DNA of 64,000 nt from Methylococcales bacterium (lineage in GTDB: Bacteria > Pseudomonadota > Gammaproteobacteria > Methylococcales > Methylomonadaceae). Location: assembly GCA_026398895.1 (NCBI GenBank), contig JAPLRZ010000046.1:60336-124335 (forward strand). The letters are read 5' to 3'. Every line of letters begins with the position of its first letter. The first letter of the stretch is position 1. The position numbers and the translations under genes are program-made. Of this stretch, positions 18,253-27,245 are shown piece after piece. The notes beneath the pieces were generated by a model, which searched no databases, was not told where the DNA came from, and saw only the letters and a list, made by a program, of their open reading frames with translations.

Positions 18253-19812
18253 TTAATGTCTAAAATGGCGCATACCTGTAAACACCATCGCGATATTGTG
18301 TTCATCGGCGGCGGCAATGACTTCGTTATCACGCATAGAACCACCTGGTTGAATGACGGCGGTGATACCTGCTTCTGCGGCAGCATCAATTCCATCTCGA
18401 AATGGAAAAAACGCATCGGATGCCATTGCTGAACCTTTGACTGTTAAACCACCATCGGTTGCTTTTATGCCTGCAATTTTAGCGGAATACACGCGACTCA
18501 TTTGCCCTGCACCAACACCAATCGTTTGTCCATTTTTGCAATAGACGATGGCGTTAGATTTGACAAATTTAGCCACTTTCCACGCAAATAACAAATCGGC
18601 GAGTTCTTGTTCTGTGGGTTGCCGTTTACTGACGACCTTAATATCAGCGGCACTGATTCTGCCAAAATCTTTATCCTGCACTAACAGTCCACCTGCTACT
18701 TTTTTGAAATCAAAACACGCAGGATTAACCTTGTCCCACGCGCCACATTCTAAAGCGCGAATATTGGCTTTACTTGCTAGGACTGTTTTTGCACTCGCGC
18801 TAATAGTCGGAGCAATGATGACTTCAACAAATTGACGGCTGATAATTTCTGTTGCCGTGGTTTCATCTAACTCTTGGTTGAAGGCAATAATACCGCCAAA
18901 AGCAGAAGTAGGATCAGTTTCGTAAGCTAGATTATAAGCCGTCAATAAATCGTCGGCTTCGGCAACGCCGCAAGGATTGGCGTGTTTGACAATCACACAA
19001 CTGGGTTTGTCGGTGAATTCTTTTACGCATTCTAAAGCGGCATCGGCATCGGTAATATTGTTATAGGATAATTCTTTGCCTTGAATTTGCTTAGCGGCAG
19101 AAATTGTGCCAGACGCTGGTTTTTTTTCTGAATAAAACGCGGCGTTTTGATGTGGGTTTTCGCCATAACGTAGGGTTTGGCTTTGATAAAATTGTAGATT
19201 TAACACTTGAGGAAACTGGCTGTTATTCAGTCCACTGAGATAGGCTGCAATAGCAGTGTCGTAACTAGCGGTATGTTCAAAACTTTTTAACGCTAGATTA
19301 AAACGGGTTTGCCCTGAAAGACCGATTGCATTGTTGGTGAGTTCAGCAATAATCGCGGTGTAATCAGCAGGATCAACCACAACAGCAACATCGTGATGAT
19401 TTTTAGCCGCCGCACGAATCATGGTAGGCCCGCCAATATCAATATTTTCAATGGCAGTTTCAAAATCACAGTCGGGTTTGGCAATGGTTTCGGCAAATGG
19501 ATACAGATTGACGACCACTAAATCAATCGCTTCAATACCGTTAGCCGCCATAACAGCATCATCAATACCACGCCGCGCTAAAATGCCGCCATGTACTTTA
19601 GGATGCAGGGTTTTGACTCTGCCATCCATCATTTCAGGAAAACCTGTGTAATCGGACACTTCCATAACGGGAATGTGATGTTCTGCCAATAACTTAGCTG
19701 TACCACCTGTGGACAGGAGTTCAATGTCTAGTTGGGTTAACTGTTGGCAAAAATCAACGAGTCCCGTTTTATCGGAGACACTAATAAGAGCGCGGGTGAT
19801 TTTTTTGTTCAT
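18253..19812 (-). CDS. purH: Bifunctional AICAR formyltransferase/IMP cyclohydrolase
   Basis: PurH performs the last two steps of IMP synthesis. The N-terminal MGS-like cyclohydrolase domain begins [20 protein letters not shown]. The C-terminal formyltransferase domain has the [11 protein letters not shown] motif and ends in the GMRHFRH typical of the family. The length of 519 residues is normal. It is downstream of dusB and fis on the same strand, an order common in gammaproteobacteria. Confidence 0.97.
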   Translation of the reverse strand: MNKKITRALISVSDKTGLVDFCQQLTQLDIELLSTGGTAKLLAEHHIPVMEVSDYTGFPEMMDGRVKTLHPKVHGGILARRGIDDAVMAANGIEAIDLVVVNLYPFAETIAKPDCDFETAIENIDIGGPTMIRAAAKNHHDVAVVVDPADYTAIIAELTNNAIGLSGQTRFNLALKSFEHTASYDTAIAAYLSGLNNSQFPQVLNLQFYQSQTLRYGENPHQNAAFYSEKKPASGTISAAKQIQGKELSYNNITDADAALECVKEFTDKPSCVIVKHANPCGVAEADDLLTAYNLAYETDPTSAFGGIIAFNQELDETTATEIISRQFVEVIIAPTISASAKTVLASKANIRALECGAWDKVNPACFDFKKVAGGLLVQDKDFGRISAADIKVVSKRQPTEQELADLLFAWKVAKFVKSNAIVYCKNGQTIGVGAGQMSRVYSAKIAGIKATDGGLTVKGSAMASDAFFPFRDGIDAAAEAGITAVIQPGGSMRDNEVIAAADEHNIAMVFTGMRHFRH

Positions 19813-19847
19813 ACAAACCTTTAAGAGAGGGTGTTTAAAAGTGGTAT

Positions 19848-20132
19848 TTAGCTGATACCGTATTGATCTAATTTTTTACGCAAGGTGCTACGACTTAAGC
19901 CCAGTGCTTTAGCCGCTTTGGTTTGATTATAGCCTGTGTGTTCTAAGGTGGCTTCTAATAAGGGTTTTTCAACTTCACTGAGTACCATCGCATATAAGTC
20001 CACGGCATCATGACCGTTTAATTGCGAAAAATACAGCCCTATAGTTTGTTTAACATGGACAGACAAAGGCAGGGGTGCTGGTTTTTTACAATCGATGTTA
20101 ATGATTTCAGCGGTTTTTTGAGAGGCTTCCAT
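19848..20132 (-). CDS. fis: DNA-binding protein Fis
   Basis: The 94-residue protein ends with the Fis helix-turn-helix: [20 protein letters not shown] followed by [17 protein letters not shown]. Fis is a nucleoid-associated regulator. Its start codon overlaps the dusB stop (TAATG), giving the conserved translationally coupled dusB-fis operon. Confidence 0.95.
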   Translation of the reverse strand: MEASQKTAEIINIDCKKPAPLPLSVHVKQTIGLYFSQLNGHDAVDLYAMVLSEVEKPLLEATLEHTGYNQTKAAKALGLSRSTLRKKLDQYGIS

Positions 20133-21118
20133 TATGTTGCGATACCATCGGTTGTTAAAAGAGACAATGCAGTATTTATTAGCATTAATTGTTGTGAGGG
20201 GTGTTGAGCCTGATTAATAGTGCTTCTAGTGTTTGAGTCTATCCAATCAAAATGTTTAAAATACCAGCCGATATGTTTTCTTGCCATTCTAACACCCACC
20301 GTGTTGCCATAGAAGCTATATAGACTTTCTAAATGTATTAACAGAGTATGGTGAATGTCGGTAACTGTTGGTTTTTTCAGCTGTTTTCCTGTGTTAAGGA
20401 AATGATTAATTTGGCTAAATAGCCAAGGATTTCCCTGTGCGGCGCGACCTATCATAACAGCATCTGCTCCTGTACTGGTCAAAACGTGGTGCGCTTTTTC
20501 GGCTGAATCAATATCGCCATTGGCAATCACAGGAAGTGTGACTGATTGTTTGACGGTTTTAATGGTTTCATATTCTGCATCGCCATTAAATTTACACGCC
20601 CGCGTTCTGCCGTGTATGGTTAGCGCGGCAATGCCTGACTCTTCGGCTATTTTTGCTATTTCAACTGCATTACGGCTATGCACATCCCAGCCTGTACGAA
20701 TTTTTAGGGTGACGGGAATATCAACGGCATTCACTACCGCAGTCAAAATTTGCTTAACCAGTGCTTCATCTTTTAATAATGCAGAGCCAGCGGCAACCGA
20801 GCAGACTTTTTTAGCAGGACAGCCCATATTAATATCAATAATCTGTGCGCCACGATCAGCATTAAACTTAGCCGCCTCTGCCATAAATCGTGGATTTGTA
20901 CCTAAAATCTGTACTGAACTCACTCCTGTTTCATTGCTAAAATCAGCTTTCAATAAGGTTCGGTGATGATGACGTAACGCGGGATTCGATGCCACCATTT
21001 CTGATACCGCTAAGCCCGCGCCCATTTGCCGACATAATTCTCTAAAAGGACGGTCAGTAATACCCGCCATAGGCGCGAGAATCAGTTTATTGTTAAGCGT
21101 GTGCGAACCTATTTGCAT
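20132..21118 (-). CDS. dusB: tRNA-dihydrouridine synthase B
   Basis: DusB reduces uridines in the tRNA D-loop using FMN. The sequence has NKLILAPMAGITDRPFREL, the catalytic cysteine in INMGCPAKKVCSVAAGSALL, and FMN-binding ANGDIDS and GADAVMIGRAAQGNPW. The length of 328 residues and the coupling to fis support the B type. Confidence 0.95.
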   Translation of the reverse strand: MQIGSHTLNNKLILAPMAGITDRPFRELCRQMGAGLAVSEMVASNPALRHHHRTLLKADFSNETGVSSVQILGTNPRFMAEAAKFNADRGAQIIDINMGCPAKKVCSVAAGSALLKDEALVKQILTAVVNAVDIPVTLKIRTGWDVHSRNAVEIAKIAEESGIAALTIHGRTRACKFNGDAEYETIKTVKQSVTLPVIANGDIDSAEKAHHVLTSTGADAVMIGRAAQGNPWLFSQINHFLNTGKQLKKPTVTDIHHTLLIHLESLYSFYGNTVGVRMARKHIGWYFKHFDWIDSNTRSTINQAQHPSQQLMLINTALSLLTTDGIAT

Positions 21119-21219
21119 GAGCGTGATGAATAGGAAAAAGGGCGCGTATCATAACCTATAAATAAGCATAAAGGGTGAACTTCAATTGATAACTTGAATC
21201 TACGCACGTTCACAGTGGG

Positions 21220-22032
21220 CTACAAAAAAACGGCTAACTTGGCGTGTTGCTGCTCTAACCACCTTAATACCTCTTTACCGTTGTGGAGTTGAGCTTCATT
21301 GATGGGCAACGGTTGATTGTCGGTTAATACTGCCCAACGTGCTAACAGGGCTTTTAATTGCATTTTTGCACTCACGGTAAAGTGATATTGCTGGATCAAC
21401 TGTTCAAATAAGGGCGTATCGGGCATAAGTAATAATTCCGTTAATGCGACAATTTGATTAATGATTGCTTCAATTGTAGCAAGCTGCGCGGCGATTAATA
21501 AACTCACCTGTTTAGCGTTAATCAGGTGTGCAGGTGAGTGTTGATTATCAGAAATGACTTTTAAACACTGCACCAATTCGCCCGTAGTAAAGCGCGTTGC
21601 TATTTCATAAAATGCCGATGCTTCCATATCGCATAGATCGCCATGATGGTAATTAAGTTGAGGTTTGGAGGCAGTTTGAATCACGTTGGAGGGGCAAAGT
21701 GCTTTTGCTATTAACGGTGGGTAATAGTGTTTGTGACTATCCACATCGATGATTTTATCGACTAAATATAAATCGCCGAGGGCGTAATCTCGATGCCCTG
21801 CAATACCAACATTGATTAACACAGGATTTTCAACCCCGTTAAATAAGGCTTGTGTATATGCCACACCTGCTGCCATTGCATTTTTGCCAACACCTGTCAC
21901 CGTCAAACACAGCGTGTCATGCTCATAAACAGCGAACGCCTGCACGTCCAAGCGTTTTTTTAATTTAAAATGCTCCACCAACGGCTTAGCTTCGCAGGGT
22001 AGCGCGGTGTAGATAAAAATTTTGTAGTTCAT
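21220..22032 (-). CDS. Nucleoside phosphorylase superfamily protein
   Basis: The N-terminal two thirds show the purine/uridine phosphorylase fold: TALPCEAKPLVEHF, VTGVGKNAMAAGVAYTQA, INVGIAGHRDYALGDLYLVD, and a DMEASAFYEIATRF block with the ribose-binding Met-Glu. The C-terminal 80 residues are helical and unassigned. Related proteins include the hopanoid-associated phosphorylase and MTA/SAH nucleosidases. The substrate is not decidable here. The gene stands alone. Confidence 0.75.
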   Translation of the reverse strand: MNYKIFIYTALPCEAKPLVEHFKLKKRLDVQAFAVYEHDTLCLTVTGVGKNAMAAGVAYTQALFNGVENPVLINVGIAGHRDYALGDLYLVDKIIDVDSHKHYYPPLIAKALCPSNVIQTASKPQLNYHHGDLCDMEASAFYEIATRFTTGELVQCLKVISDNQHSPAHLINAKQVSLLIAAQLATIEAIINQIVALTELLLMPDTPLFEQLIQQYHFTVSAKMQLKALLARWAVLTDNQPLPINEAQLHNGKEVLRWLEQQHAKLAVFL

Positions 22033-22134
22033 ATAATTTTATTAGAGTTTCAGCAAAGTTTAGTTAAGCAAGCAACTAAAAACTGTAATAAGATAGCGAT
22101 ACAGTTTTTACATTAAACACAGAAAGAGTCTGCC

Positions 22135-22485
22135 ATGCGCCGTTTTATTCTCCTAAGTATCCTTGCATTCCCAGTATTTGCTGCTGATGAGGATAATACA
22201 CCACCCCCGCCACAGCTTGAAGCTTCACCTGAGCAACCAGATATACCCGCTTCAGCAAAAAGTGGTCAAACCTTAGAACCTGATATTACCATTATTCGTA
22301 AAGGTAAAAGCACCATTCAAGAATATCGCAGAGGCGGCAGACTTTACATGGTTAAAGTCACTCCCGATATAGGCCCTCCCTATTACTTTCTTGATCCCGA
22401 TGGTGATGGCACATTTGAGCGTCATGGAGGGGATCGTAACCTCGATACCAATGTCAATATGTGGAAATTACTCGAATGGGAGTAA
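22135..22485 (+). CDS. DUF2782 domain protein, secreted
   Basis: The 116-residue protein has a short signal peptide (to about residue 17, VFA) and a proline-rich linker. A conserved domain follows with ITIIRKGKSTIQEYRRGGRL and DIGPPYYFLDPDGDGTFE. This matches DUF2782, a small family found in gammaproteobacteria, often near polA. Its function is unknown. Confidence 0.85.
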   Translation: MRRFILLSILAFPVFAADEDNTPPPPQLEASPEQPDIPASAKSGQTLEPDITIIRKGKSTIQEYRRGGRLYMVKVTPDIGPPYYFLDPDGDGTFERHGGDRNLDTNVNMWKLLEWE

Positions 22486-22515
22486 TTGCGGGCTGTCTGT
22501 TTATACCTCAGTAAC

Positions 22516-22573
22516 CCGTTCGTGGTGAGCTTGTCGAAGTGTGAATGTGGTTCGACAAGCTCACCACGAACGG
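22516..22573. repeat. REP-like palindrome, family A, copy 2
   Basis: CCGTTCGTGGTGAGCTTG opens one arm and CAAGCTCACCACGAACGG closes the other, separated by about 22 bases. The following GCATCATTTTATTGTGC matches the flank of copy 1 at 619-668. Confidence 0.9.
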
Positions 22574-22756
22574 CATCATTTTATTGTGCTTTAGCTATAG
22601 TGGCGAAGTTTCCATCCCTGTGCCGATTGAAGTAGCAACCTAAGCCGCCCAGTTTTTCGACATAAAGACTCGAAAAGAAAAGTGGGCAAGCCTAGGATGG
22701 TTTGTTTTCAGTAATTTTTGCCATGTGCAGAGTTAATTTTTAGAGGTTATTTTTAT

Positions 22757-23080
22757 ATGTTTGTTCGTATTTTATTATTAATTCCATTACTTGTCGGTTG
22801 CGAATATTTTGAACCAGCAACACCCTCGCAATGTGAGGCTCTTTACGATCATCTTATTGCATTAAACTATCAAAATGATCCCAAAAGTGATCCATTAGCC
22901 AATGACTTAATGAGATCGCTATCATCTACAGGCATTAATTTGATTTTAAGTGCGACAGGGGAAAAAGAAAAAATTGTGCGCCGCTGCACAACTATATTGA
23001 CTCAAAAAGAAGTACTGAGCTGTGTTGAAACGAAAAACAAGGATGATTGGGATAAAAATTGTAAATTTAAAATTGAATAG
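22757..23080 (+). CDS. Small putative lipoprotein
   Basis: The preferred start at 22757 follows AGAGG and gives MFVRILLLIPLLVGC, a lipobox whose lipidated cysteine is residue 15. The mature part contains three or four conserved-looking cysteines (SQCEALYDHL, RRCTTIL, LSCVETK, KNCKFKIE). The pattern recalls small TIGR04454-like lipoproteins, but this is tentative. It precedes the metallophore operon, but 230 bases and an msrP relic lie between. Confidence 0.65.
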   Translation: MFVRILLLIPLLVGCEYFEPATPSQCEALYDHLIALNYQNDPKSDPLANDLMRSLSSTGINLILSATGEKEKIVRRCTTILTQKEVLSCVETKNKDDWDKNCKFKIE

Positions 23081-23106
23081 TTTTTTGAAGATTTACTTTG
23101 GCATCT

Positions 23107-23187
23107 ATGACTGCCTATAAACTACCGCCTATTCAATCCTCAGAAATTACGCACTGCGACTTGTTTTATAACAATGCAGTTAGATCG
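23107..23187 (+). pseudogene. 5' fragment of an msrP-like gene
   Basis: ATGACTGCCTATAAACTACC and the next 60 bases are nearly identical to the beginning of msrP at 41250. Both contain CCTCAGAAATTACGC and GCGACTTGTTT. The copy lacks 12 bases before ATGCAGTTAG and stops soon after. It is a truncated duplicate left in front of the metallophore operon. Confidence 0.85.
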
Positions 23188-23224
23188 TAAACACTAGACG
23201 ATAGCAAAAAAATTTCAAATTTGT

Positions 23225-23251
23225 TGTAACAAATTCGCACTATCTCCGACT
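23225..23251 (+). promoter_or_regulatory. Possible ECF-sigma promoter of the metallophore operon
   Basis: TGTAAC at 23225-23230 and CGACT at 23247-23251 are spaced by 16 bases. That resembles promoters of metal- and stress-responsive ECF sigma factors, with an AAC-containing -35 and a CG-containing -10. It lies about 65 bases before the precursor start. The cognate factor would be a guess; an ECF gene is present at 39336. Confidence 0.35.
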
Positions 23252-23314
23252 GATAACTCAGGAAGGCAATGATGCTTTCTTATTATCCTTACAACACACA
23301 GCGAGAATTACACC

Positions 23315-23620
23315 ATGAACAAAAAAACGTTAGCATTAACACTAGGCGGCGCGATGGCAACGATATTAACTGCTAGTCCAATGGTTCACGCACAAGAGAA
23401 TCCGTTTGGACTGCAAAAAATCAGCGGTGCAGAAGTGGTTGCCGCTGCCGATGCAAAAATGGCAGAAGGCGCGTGTAGTGCCAGCAAAATGAAAGAAGGT
23501 AAATGTGGTGAAGGCAAATGCGGTGCGGCTAAAAATAAAATGAAAGAAGGCGGTTGTAGCGGTGCGGCGGCAATGCCTGCGGACAAGATGAAAGAAGGCG
23601 GCTGTAGCGGCAAAATGTAA
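23315..23620 (+). CDS. HvfA/bufferin-like RiPP metallophore precursor
   Basis: The 101-residue protein has a signal peptide ending near VHA-Q (residues 24-27) and a leader-like segment. Its Lys/Gly-rich tail has five EGxC motifs, with cysteines at 54, 64, 69, 81 and 97 (EGACS, EGKCG, EGKCG, EGGCS, EGGCS). Precursors with EGKCG motifs (HvfA and bufferins) are modified at these cysteines by a DUF692 (MNIO) enzyme with a DUF2063 partner, and bind copper in the periplasm. Both partner genes follow. A terminator after the gene should make it the most abundant message of the operon. Confidence 0.88.
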   Translation: MNKKTLALTLGGAMATILTASPMVHAQENPFGLQKISGAEVVAAADAKMAEGACSASKMKEGKCGEGKCGAAKNKMKEGGCSGAAAMPADKMKEGGCSGKM

Positions 23621-23628
23621 TTCCCGTT

Positions 23629-23661
23629 AAAGCCGCTTGATATGTTTATCAGCGGCTTTTT
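23629..23661 (+). terminator. Partial terminator between precursor and maturation genes
   Basis: AAAGCCGCTTGATA pairs with TTATCAGCGGCTTT and is followed by TTT, an intrinsic terminator 8 bases after the precursor stop. Such a hairpin within a RiPP operon would give high precursor and low enzyme levels by partial read-through. Confidence 0.75.
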
Positions 23662-23685
23662 AAAATACTTCTTAAGGAAATTTTT

Positions 23686-23820
23686 ATGTCTGTTATGTGC
23701 AAAATGAAAGACAGTTGTTCTGTCAATAAAGGCTTATGTATTCATGAAAAAATGATGATGGGCATGATGATGGTAAGCGTGTTAGCCGCCATTGCTCATT
23801 GGGTTTTAAAGTTATTTTAA
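23686..23820 (+). CDS. 44-residue Cys- and Met-rich membrane peptide in the metallophore operon
   Basis: An ATG at 23686 behind AAGGAAA opens 44 codons to a TAA at 23818-23820. The peptide has cysteines at 5, 11 and 18 (MCKMKDSC, GLC) and a run of methionines (EKMMMGMMM). It ends in one hydrophobic helix, VSVLAAIAHWVLKLF. The stop overlaps the start of the maturase gene (TAATG), which supports it being translated. I do not recognise the family; the Cys and Met content suggests a metal-handling accessory or a second substrate. Confidence 0.65.
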   Translation: MSVMCKMKDSCSVNKGLCIHEKMMMGMMMVSVLAAIAHWVLKLF

Positions 23821-24653
23821 TGAAAATGTTTGCTATTAACGGCGCGGGCTTAGGACTACGACGAGAGCTGTTGCCCTCGCTGGAATCGGGTATCCCAGAG
23901 GTGATTAACTTTTTTGAAGTATCGCCCGAAAACTGGATAGATATTGGTGGGCGGTTGGGCAAACAGTTTCGTGCTTACACGGAAAAATATCAGTTTGTAG
24001 CGCATGGGCTTTCCTTGTCTATCGGTGGGTCTGCACCGTTGGATATTGCTTTTTTACAGCGCATGAAGGCTTTTCTGGATGAGCATAATTTCGCACTTTA
24101 TACGGAACACTTAAGTTTTTGCAGTGATGAGGGGTATCTTTACGACCTGTATCCGATTCCTTTTACTGAGGAAGCAGTGCGTTATGTGGCGGATAGAATG
24201 CGAATTGCTCAAGAGATTCTTGAACGTCCGATTGCCTTAGAAAACGCCTCTTATTACGTCACGCCACCGTTAGCCGATATGGACGAATTGACGTTTATCA
24301 ATGCGGTATTGACCGAAGCGGATTGTCCGTTTCATTTGGATGTGAACAACATTTACGTTAATAGCCTGAATCATGGCTACGATGCGGCGGCTTTTTTAAC
24401 AGGCTTGCGGGGTGAACGGGTGGTTTATGGTCATGTCGCAGGGCATGATTTGGATAAATCAGGGGTGATTATTGACACGCACGGGCAAGCAACCTGTGAT
24501 CCTGTGTGGCAATTATTAGAACTGGCTTATCAAACTTTTGGCGTGTTCCCGACCTTAGTAGAACGGGATTTTAATATGCCGCCATTAGCCGATTTAGTGA
24601 CAGAAGTTAAACATATTGCTGAGTTACAACAGCGTTATGGAGCAAAATCATGA
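23820..24653 (+). CDS. DUF692 multinuclear non-heme iron oxidase (MNIO), HvfB/BufB-like
   Basis: The start at 23820 overlaps the preceding stop and gives the family beginning MKMFAINGAGLGLRREL, 277 residues. Conserved metal-binding blocks of the TIM-barrel are present: FVAHGLSLSIGG, YTEHLSFCSDEG, ALENASYY, FHLDVNNIYVNSLNHG, GHVAGH and IDTHG, plus a C-terminal VERDFN. MNIO enzymes (MbnB, HvfB, BufB) oxidise precursor cysteines to heterocycles and thioamides. The next gene overlaps by 4 bases. Confidence 0.95.
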   Translation: MKMFAINGAGLGLRRELLPSLESGIPEVINFFEVSPENWIDIGGRLGKQFRAYTEKYQFVAHGLSLSIGGSAPLDIAFLQRMKAFLDEHNFALYTEHLSFCSDEGYLYDLYPIPFTEEAVRYVADRMRIAQEILERPIALENASYYVTPPLADMDELTFINAVLTEADCPFHLDVNNIYVNSLNHGYDAAAFLTGLRGERVVYGHVAGHDLDKSGVIIDTHGQATCDPVWQLLELAYQTFGVFPTLVERDFNMPPLADLVTEVKHIAELQQRYGAKS

Positions 24654-25411
24654 TGGCTTTTCAATCGGTACAACGGCAGTTTTTAGCGCATTGTCGAAAC
24701 CCAGTACAACACGCTGTGCCTGTGGGTTTTGCTCCGCAAGGCGCGGCAATCTATGTAGATTTGCTCTATAACAAATTTAACGAAAGTTTAGAACTGTGCT
24801 TCCCTGTCACTCGCGCCTTGTTAGGTGAAACGGCTTGGCAACACTTGCTTAAGGCGTTTATTGCCCAGCATCGCTGCTTGTCGCCGTATTATCGGCAAAT
24901 CCCCGATGAATTTATCGCGTATTTACAAGCGGAATGGGTGAGCAATCATGACACACCTTATTTGCTGGAATTGGCGCATTTTGAGTGGATAGAATTGGCG
25001 TTAGCTATTGCTGTCGCTGAACCTGTGACGGCGTTTGATGGTGTGGTTAATGATTGGCTAAACTGTCGCCCTGTGTTCGCACCTGTGTTGCAATTATTAC
25101 ATTATGCCTATCCTGTACAGCGCATTAATGAAGCCTACCAACCGACCACGCCTCCGGAACAATCAACACATATTTTAGGCTTTCGAGACCGTAATGATGT
25201 GGTGCAGTTTATTGAGTTAAACCCAGCAACCACCCGTTTAGTAGACATTTTACAAACTGGCGACTGCACTGTTCAAACAGCCATAGAACAAATCGCCAGT
25301 GAGTTACAACACCCTGAACCGTCCGCGCTGTTTACTTTTGGCGTTGCAACGGTGACAGATTTAATGCAGCAGGGAGCTATTCTTGGTGCAGTGAGAGAGG
25401 AATTAAGATGA
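24650..25411 (+). CDS. DUF2063 partner protein, HvfC/BufC-like
   Basis: The 253-residue protein has the DUF2063 N-terminal domain with FQSVQRQFLAHCRNP, LYNKFNESLELCFPVT and HRCLSPYYRQIPDEFIAYL. A second domain rich in beta structure follows. In known systems this partner binds the precursor leader and presents it to the MNIO enzyme. Its start overlaps bufB (ATGA), and its stop overlaps the start of the transporter gene. Confidence 0.92.
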   Translation: MMAFQSVQRQFLAHCRNPVQHAVPVGFAPQGAAIYVDLLYNKFNESLELCFPVTRALLGETAWQHLLKAFIAQHRCLSPYYRQIPDEFIAYLQAEWVSNHDTPYLLELAHFEWIELALAIAVAEPVTAFDGVVNDWLNCRPVFAPVLQLLHYAYPVQRINEAYQPTTPPEQSTHILGFRDRNDVVQFIELNPATTRLVDILQTGDCTVQTAIEQIASELQHPEPSALFTFGVATVTDLMQQGAILGAVREELR

Positions 25412-26535
25412 CTTTTTTAAGCGTGTTAATTATCGCCACCTGTTTTCTGGCTTATGCCAACGGCGCAAATGATAATTTTAAAGGCGTTGCCACTTTGTTT
25501 GGTAGCGACACCAGCAGTTATCGCAATGCCATCAGTTGGGCAACAATAACAGCTTTCGCAGGTTCTATTTGTTCCATTTTTTTAGCTGAAAAACTACTGA
25601 AAAACTTTTCTGGTAAGGGCTTAGTGCCTGATGCGGTTGCCATTTCACCTGAGTTTTTATTAGCGGTATCAGTCGGGGCAGGCATCACGGTTTTAGTTGC
25701 CGCTTTAAAAGGTTTCCCCATTTCTACCACCCATAGCTTAACAGGGGCGTTAGTGGGTGCAGGATTGATGGCGGTAGGTACTGACATTAATCTGTCGGTA
25801 TTAGGCACGGCTTTTTTTATCCCGTTATTAGTCAGTCCTTTGATTGCGATTGTTTTAGGCGCGGGCGTTTATTTTGTATTCAGAGCGGTACGCATTCAAC
25901 TGGGTATCAATAAAGAATTTTGCCTGTGTGTCGGACAAACAGAAACCATTGTGCCTATTGCGCAACCTGTGTCCTGTTTTGCCATGACCGCTATCACCCG
26001 CATAGACGCGAGTATTGACAGTGAAGCAGTCTGTAAGCAGCGTTATACAGGCACGGTCTGGAAAATTAACAGCCAAAAATTATTGGATAGCTTTCATTAT
26101 TTGAGTGCGGGCTTGGTGTGTTTTGCACGCGGCTTGAATGACACGCCTAAAATCATGGCGATTTTAATGGCGGCTCATGCCTTGGAAATGCAAACGGGCT
26201 TGTTAGTAGTCGGCGTTGCGATTGCCGTCGGTGGTTTATTGCATTCACGCAGTATCGCTGAAACGATGGGTAAAAAAATTACCCCCTTAAATCATGGGCA
26301 AGGCTTTTCTGCCAATCTGGTGACGGCTTTTTTGGTTATTTTCGCCAGTCAGTTAGGCGTTCCTGTATCAACCACGCACGTCTCGGTCGGCGTGGTGTTT
26401 GGTATCGGTGCGATGACTCGGCAAGCGGATGTTAGCGTGGTTTCCCACATTGCCTTGTCATGGTTATTAACCTTGCCCATTGCCGCTTTTTTTAGTGCTT
26501 GTATTTATGGTTTGTTACGTTTTTATAGCCTGTAA
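25408..26535 (+). CDS. PiT family inorganic phosphate transporter
   Basis: The 375-residue protein has about ten membrane segments in two homologous halves. The N-terminal half has YANGANDNFKGVATLFG, and the C-terminal half has FARGLNDTPKIMAI and PVSTTHVSVGVVFG; these are the PiT signatures. PiT carriers import phosphate with cation or proton and also admit arsenate. The gene is fused by an ATGA overlap to bufC and precedes two arsenosugar glycosyltransferases, an unusual setting. A Cys-containing loop (CLCVGQ, CFAMTA, VCKQR) lies in the middle. Confidence 0.9.
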   Translation: MTFLSVLIIATCFLAYANGANDNFKGVATLFGSDTSSYRNAISWATITAFAGSICSIFLAEKLLKNFSGKGLVPDAVAISPEFLLAVSVGAGITVLVAALKGFPISTTHSLTGALVGAGLMAVGTDINLSVLGTAFFIPLLVSPLIAIVLGAGVYFVFRAVRIQLGINKEFCLCVGQTETIVPIAQPVSCFAMTAITRIDASIDSEAVCKQRYTGTVWKINSQKLLDSFHYLSAGLVCFARGLNDTPKIMAILMAAHALEMQTGLLVVGVAIAVGGLLHSRSIAETMGKKITPLNHGQGFSANLVTAFLVIFASQLGVPVSTTHVSVGVVFGIGAMTRQADVSVVSHIALSWLLTLPIAAFFSACIYGLLRFYSL

Positions 26536-26537
26536 AA

Positions 26538-27233
26538 ATGAAATTTTCCATCATCATTCCTGCTCTAAACGAAGAGCAAGGCATCAAAGATTGTCTGTTG
26601 GCATTACAACACTATCGCGACCAAGCCGAAATTATTCTGGTTGATGGCGGTAGTCACGACCAGACTCTCAGTATTGCCACTCCGTTAGTTGATAAAGTCT
26701 TGAAGAGTGAAAAAGGTCGCGCTAGACAAATGAATGTCGGGGCAAATTCTGCTACAGGTGATGTATTGATTTTTTTACACGCGGACACTTATTTACCTGA
26801 CAAGGCGTTGACGTTAATTAGTGAGGGGATAGGTGAAGCTGTGTGGGGGCGATTTGATATATGCCTAACGGGGGCGCATTGGATGTTAGCGGTTATCGCA
26901 CAATTCATGAACTGGCGTTCGCGCTTAACTGGAATTTCTACGGGCGATCAGGTTATTTTTGTCACTAAAGCCGCGTTTAATACGGTCAATGGTTATCCGA
27001 CTATTGCTTTAATGGAAGATATTAGTTTATGCCACGCTTTAAAAAAATTGAGTCCGTCGCTGTGTTTACACGCCAAAGTCCACAGTTCAGCGCGGCGTTG
27101 GCAAGAATTCGGCGTGTTTAAAATCATTTTATTGATGTGGAGTTGTCGGCTGGGCTATTTTTTAGGCGAAAATCCAGAGGTATTAGCTCGGATTTATCAA
27201 CAAGGGCGTTGTTGGCTGCCTTTTAAACATTAA
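26538..27233 (+). CDS. GT2 glycosyltransferase, arsenosugar family TIGR04283
   Basis: The 231-residue protein starts MKFSIIIPALNEEQGIKDCL and has ILVDGGSHDQTLSIA and GDVLIFLHADTYLP, a family-2 fold with the acidic metal site. The KSEKGRARQMNVGA motif identifies the TIGR04283 subfamily, members of which co-occur with ArsM and ArsS. It starts 2 bases after the transporter stop. Its role in sugar attachment is inferred from the family. Confidence 0.88.
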   Translation: MKFSIIIPALNEEQGIKDCLLALQHYRDQAEIILVDGGSHDQTLSIATPLVDKVLKSEKGRARQMNVGANSATGDVLIFLHADTYLPDKALTLISEGIGEAVWGRFDICLTGAHWMLAVIAQFMNWRSRLTGISTGDQVIFVTKAAFNTVNGYPTIALMEDISLCHALKKLSPSLCLHAKVHSSARRWQEFGVFKIILLMWSCRLGYFLGENPEVLARIYQQGRCWLPFKH

Positions 27234-27245
27234 GGAGGCGTATTT

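Noticed and set aside
23386..23613. Minus-strand frame opposite the metallophore precursor
   Set aside because: It mirrors the Gly/Lys/Cys repeats of the precursor and has no start signal of its own.
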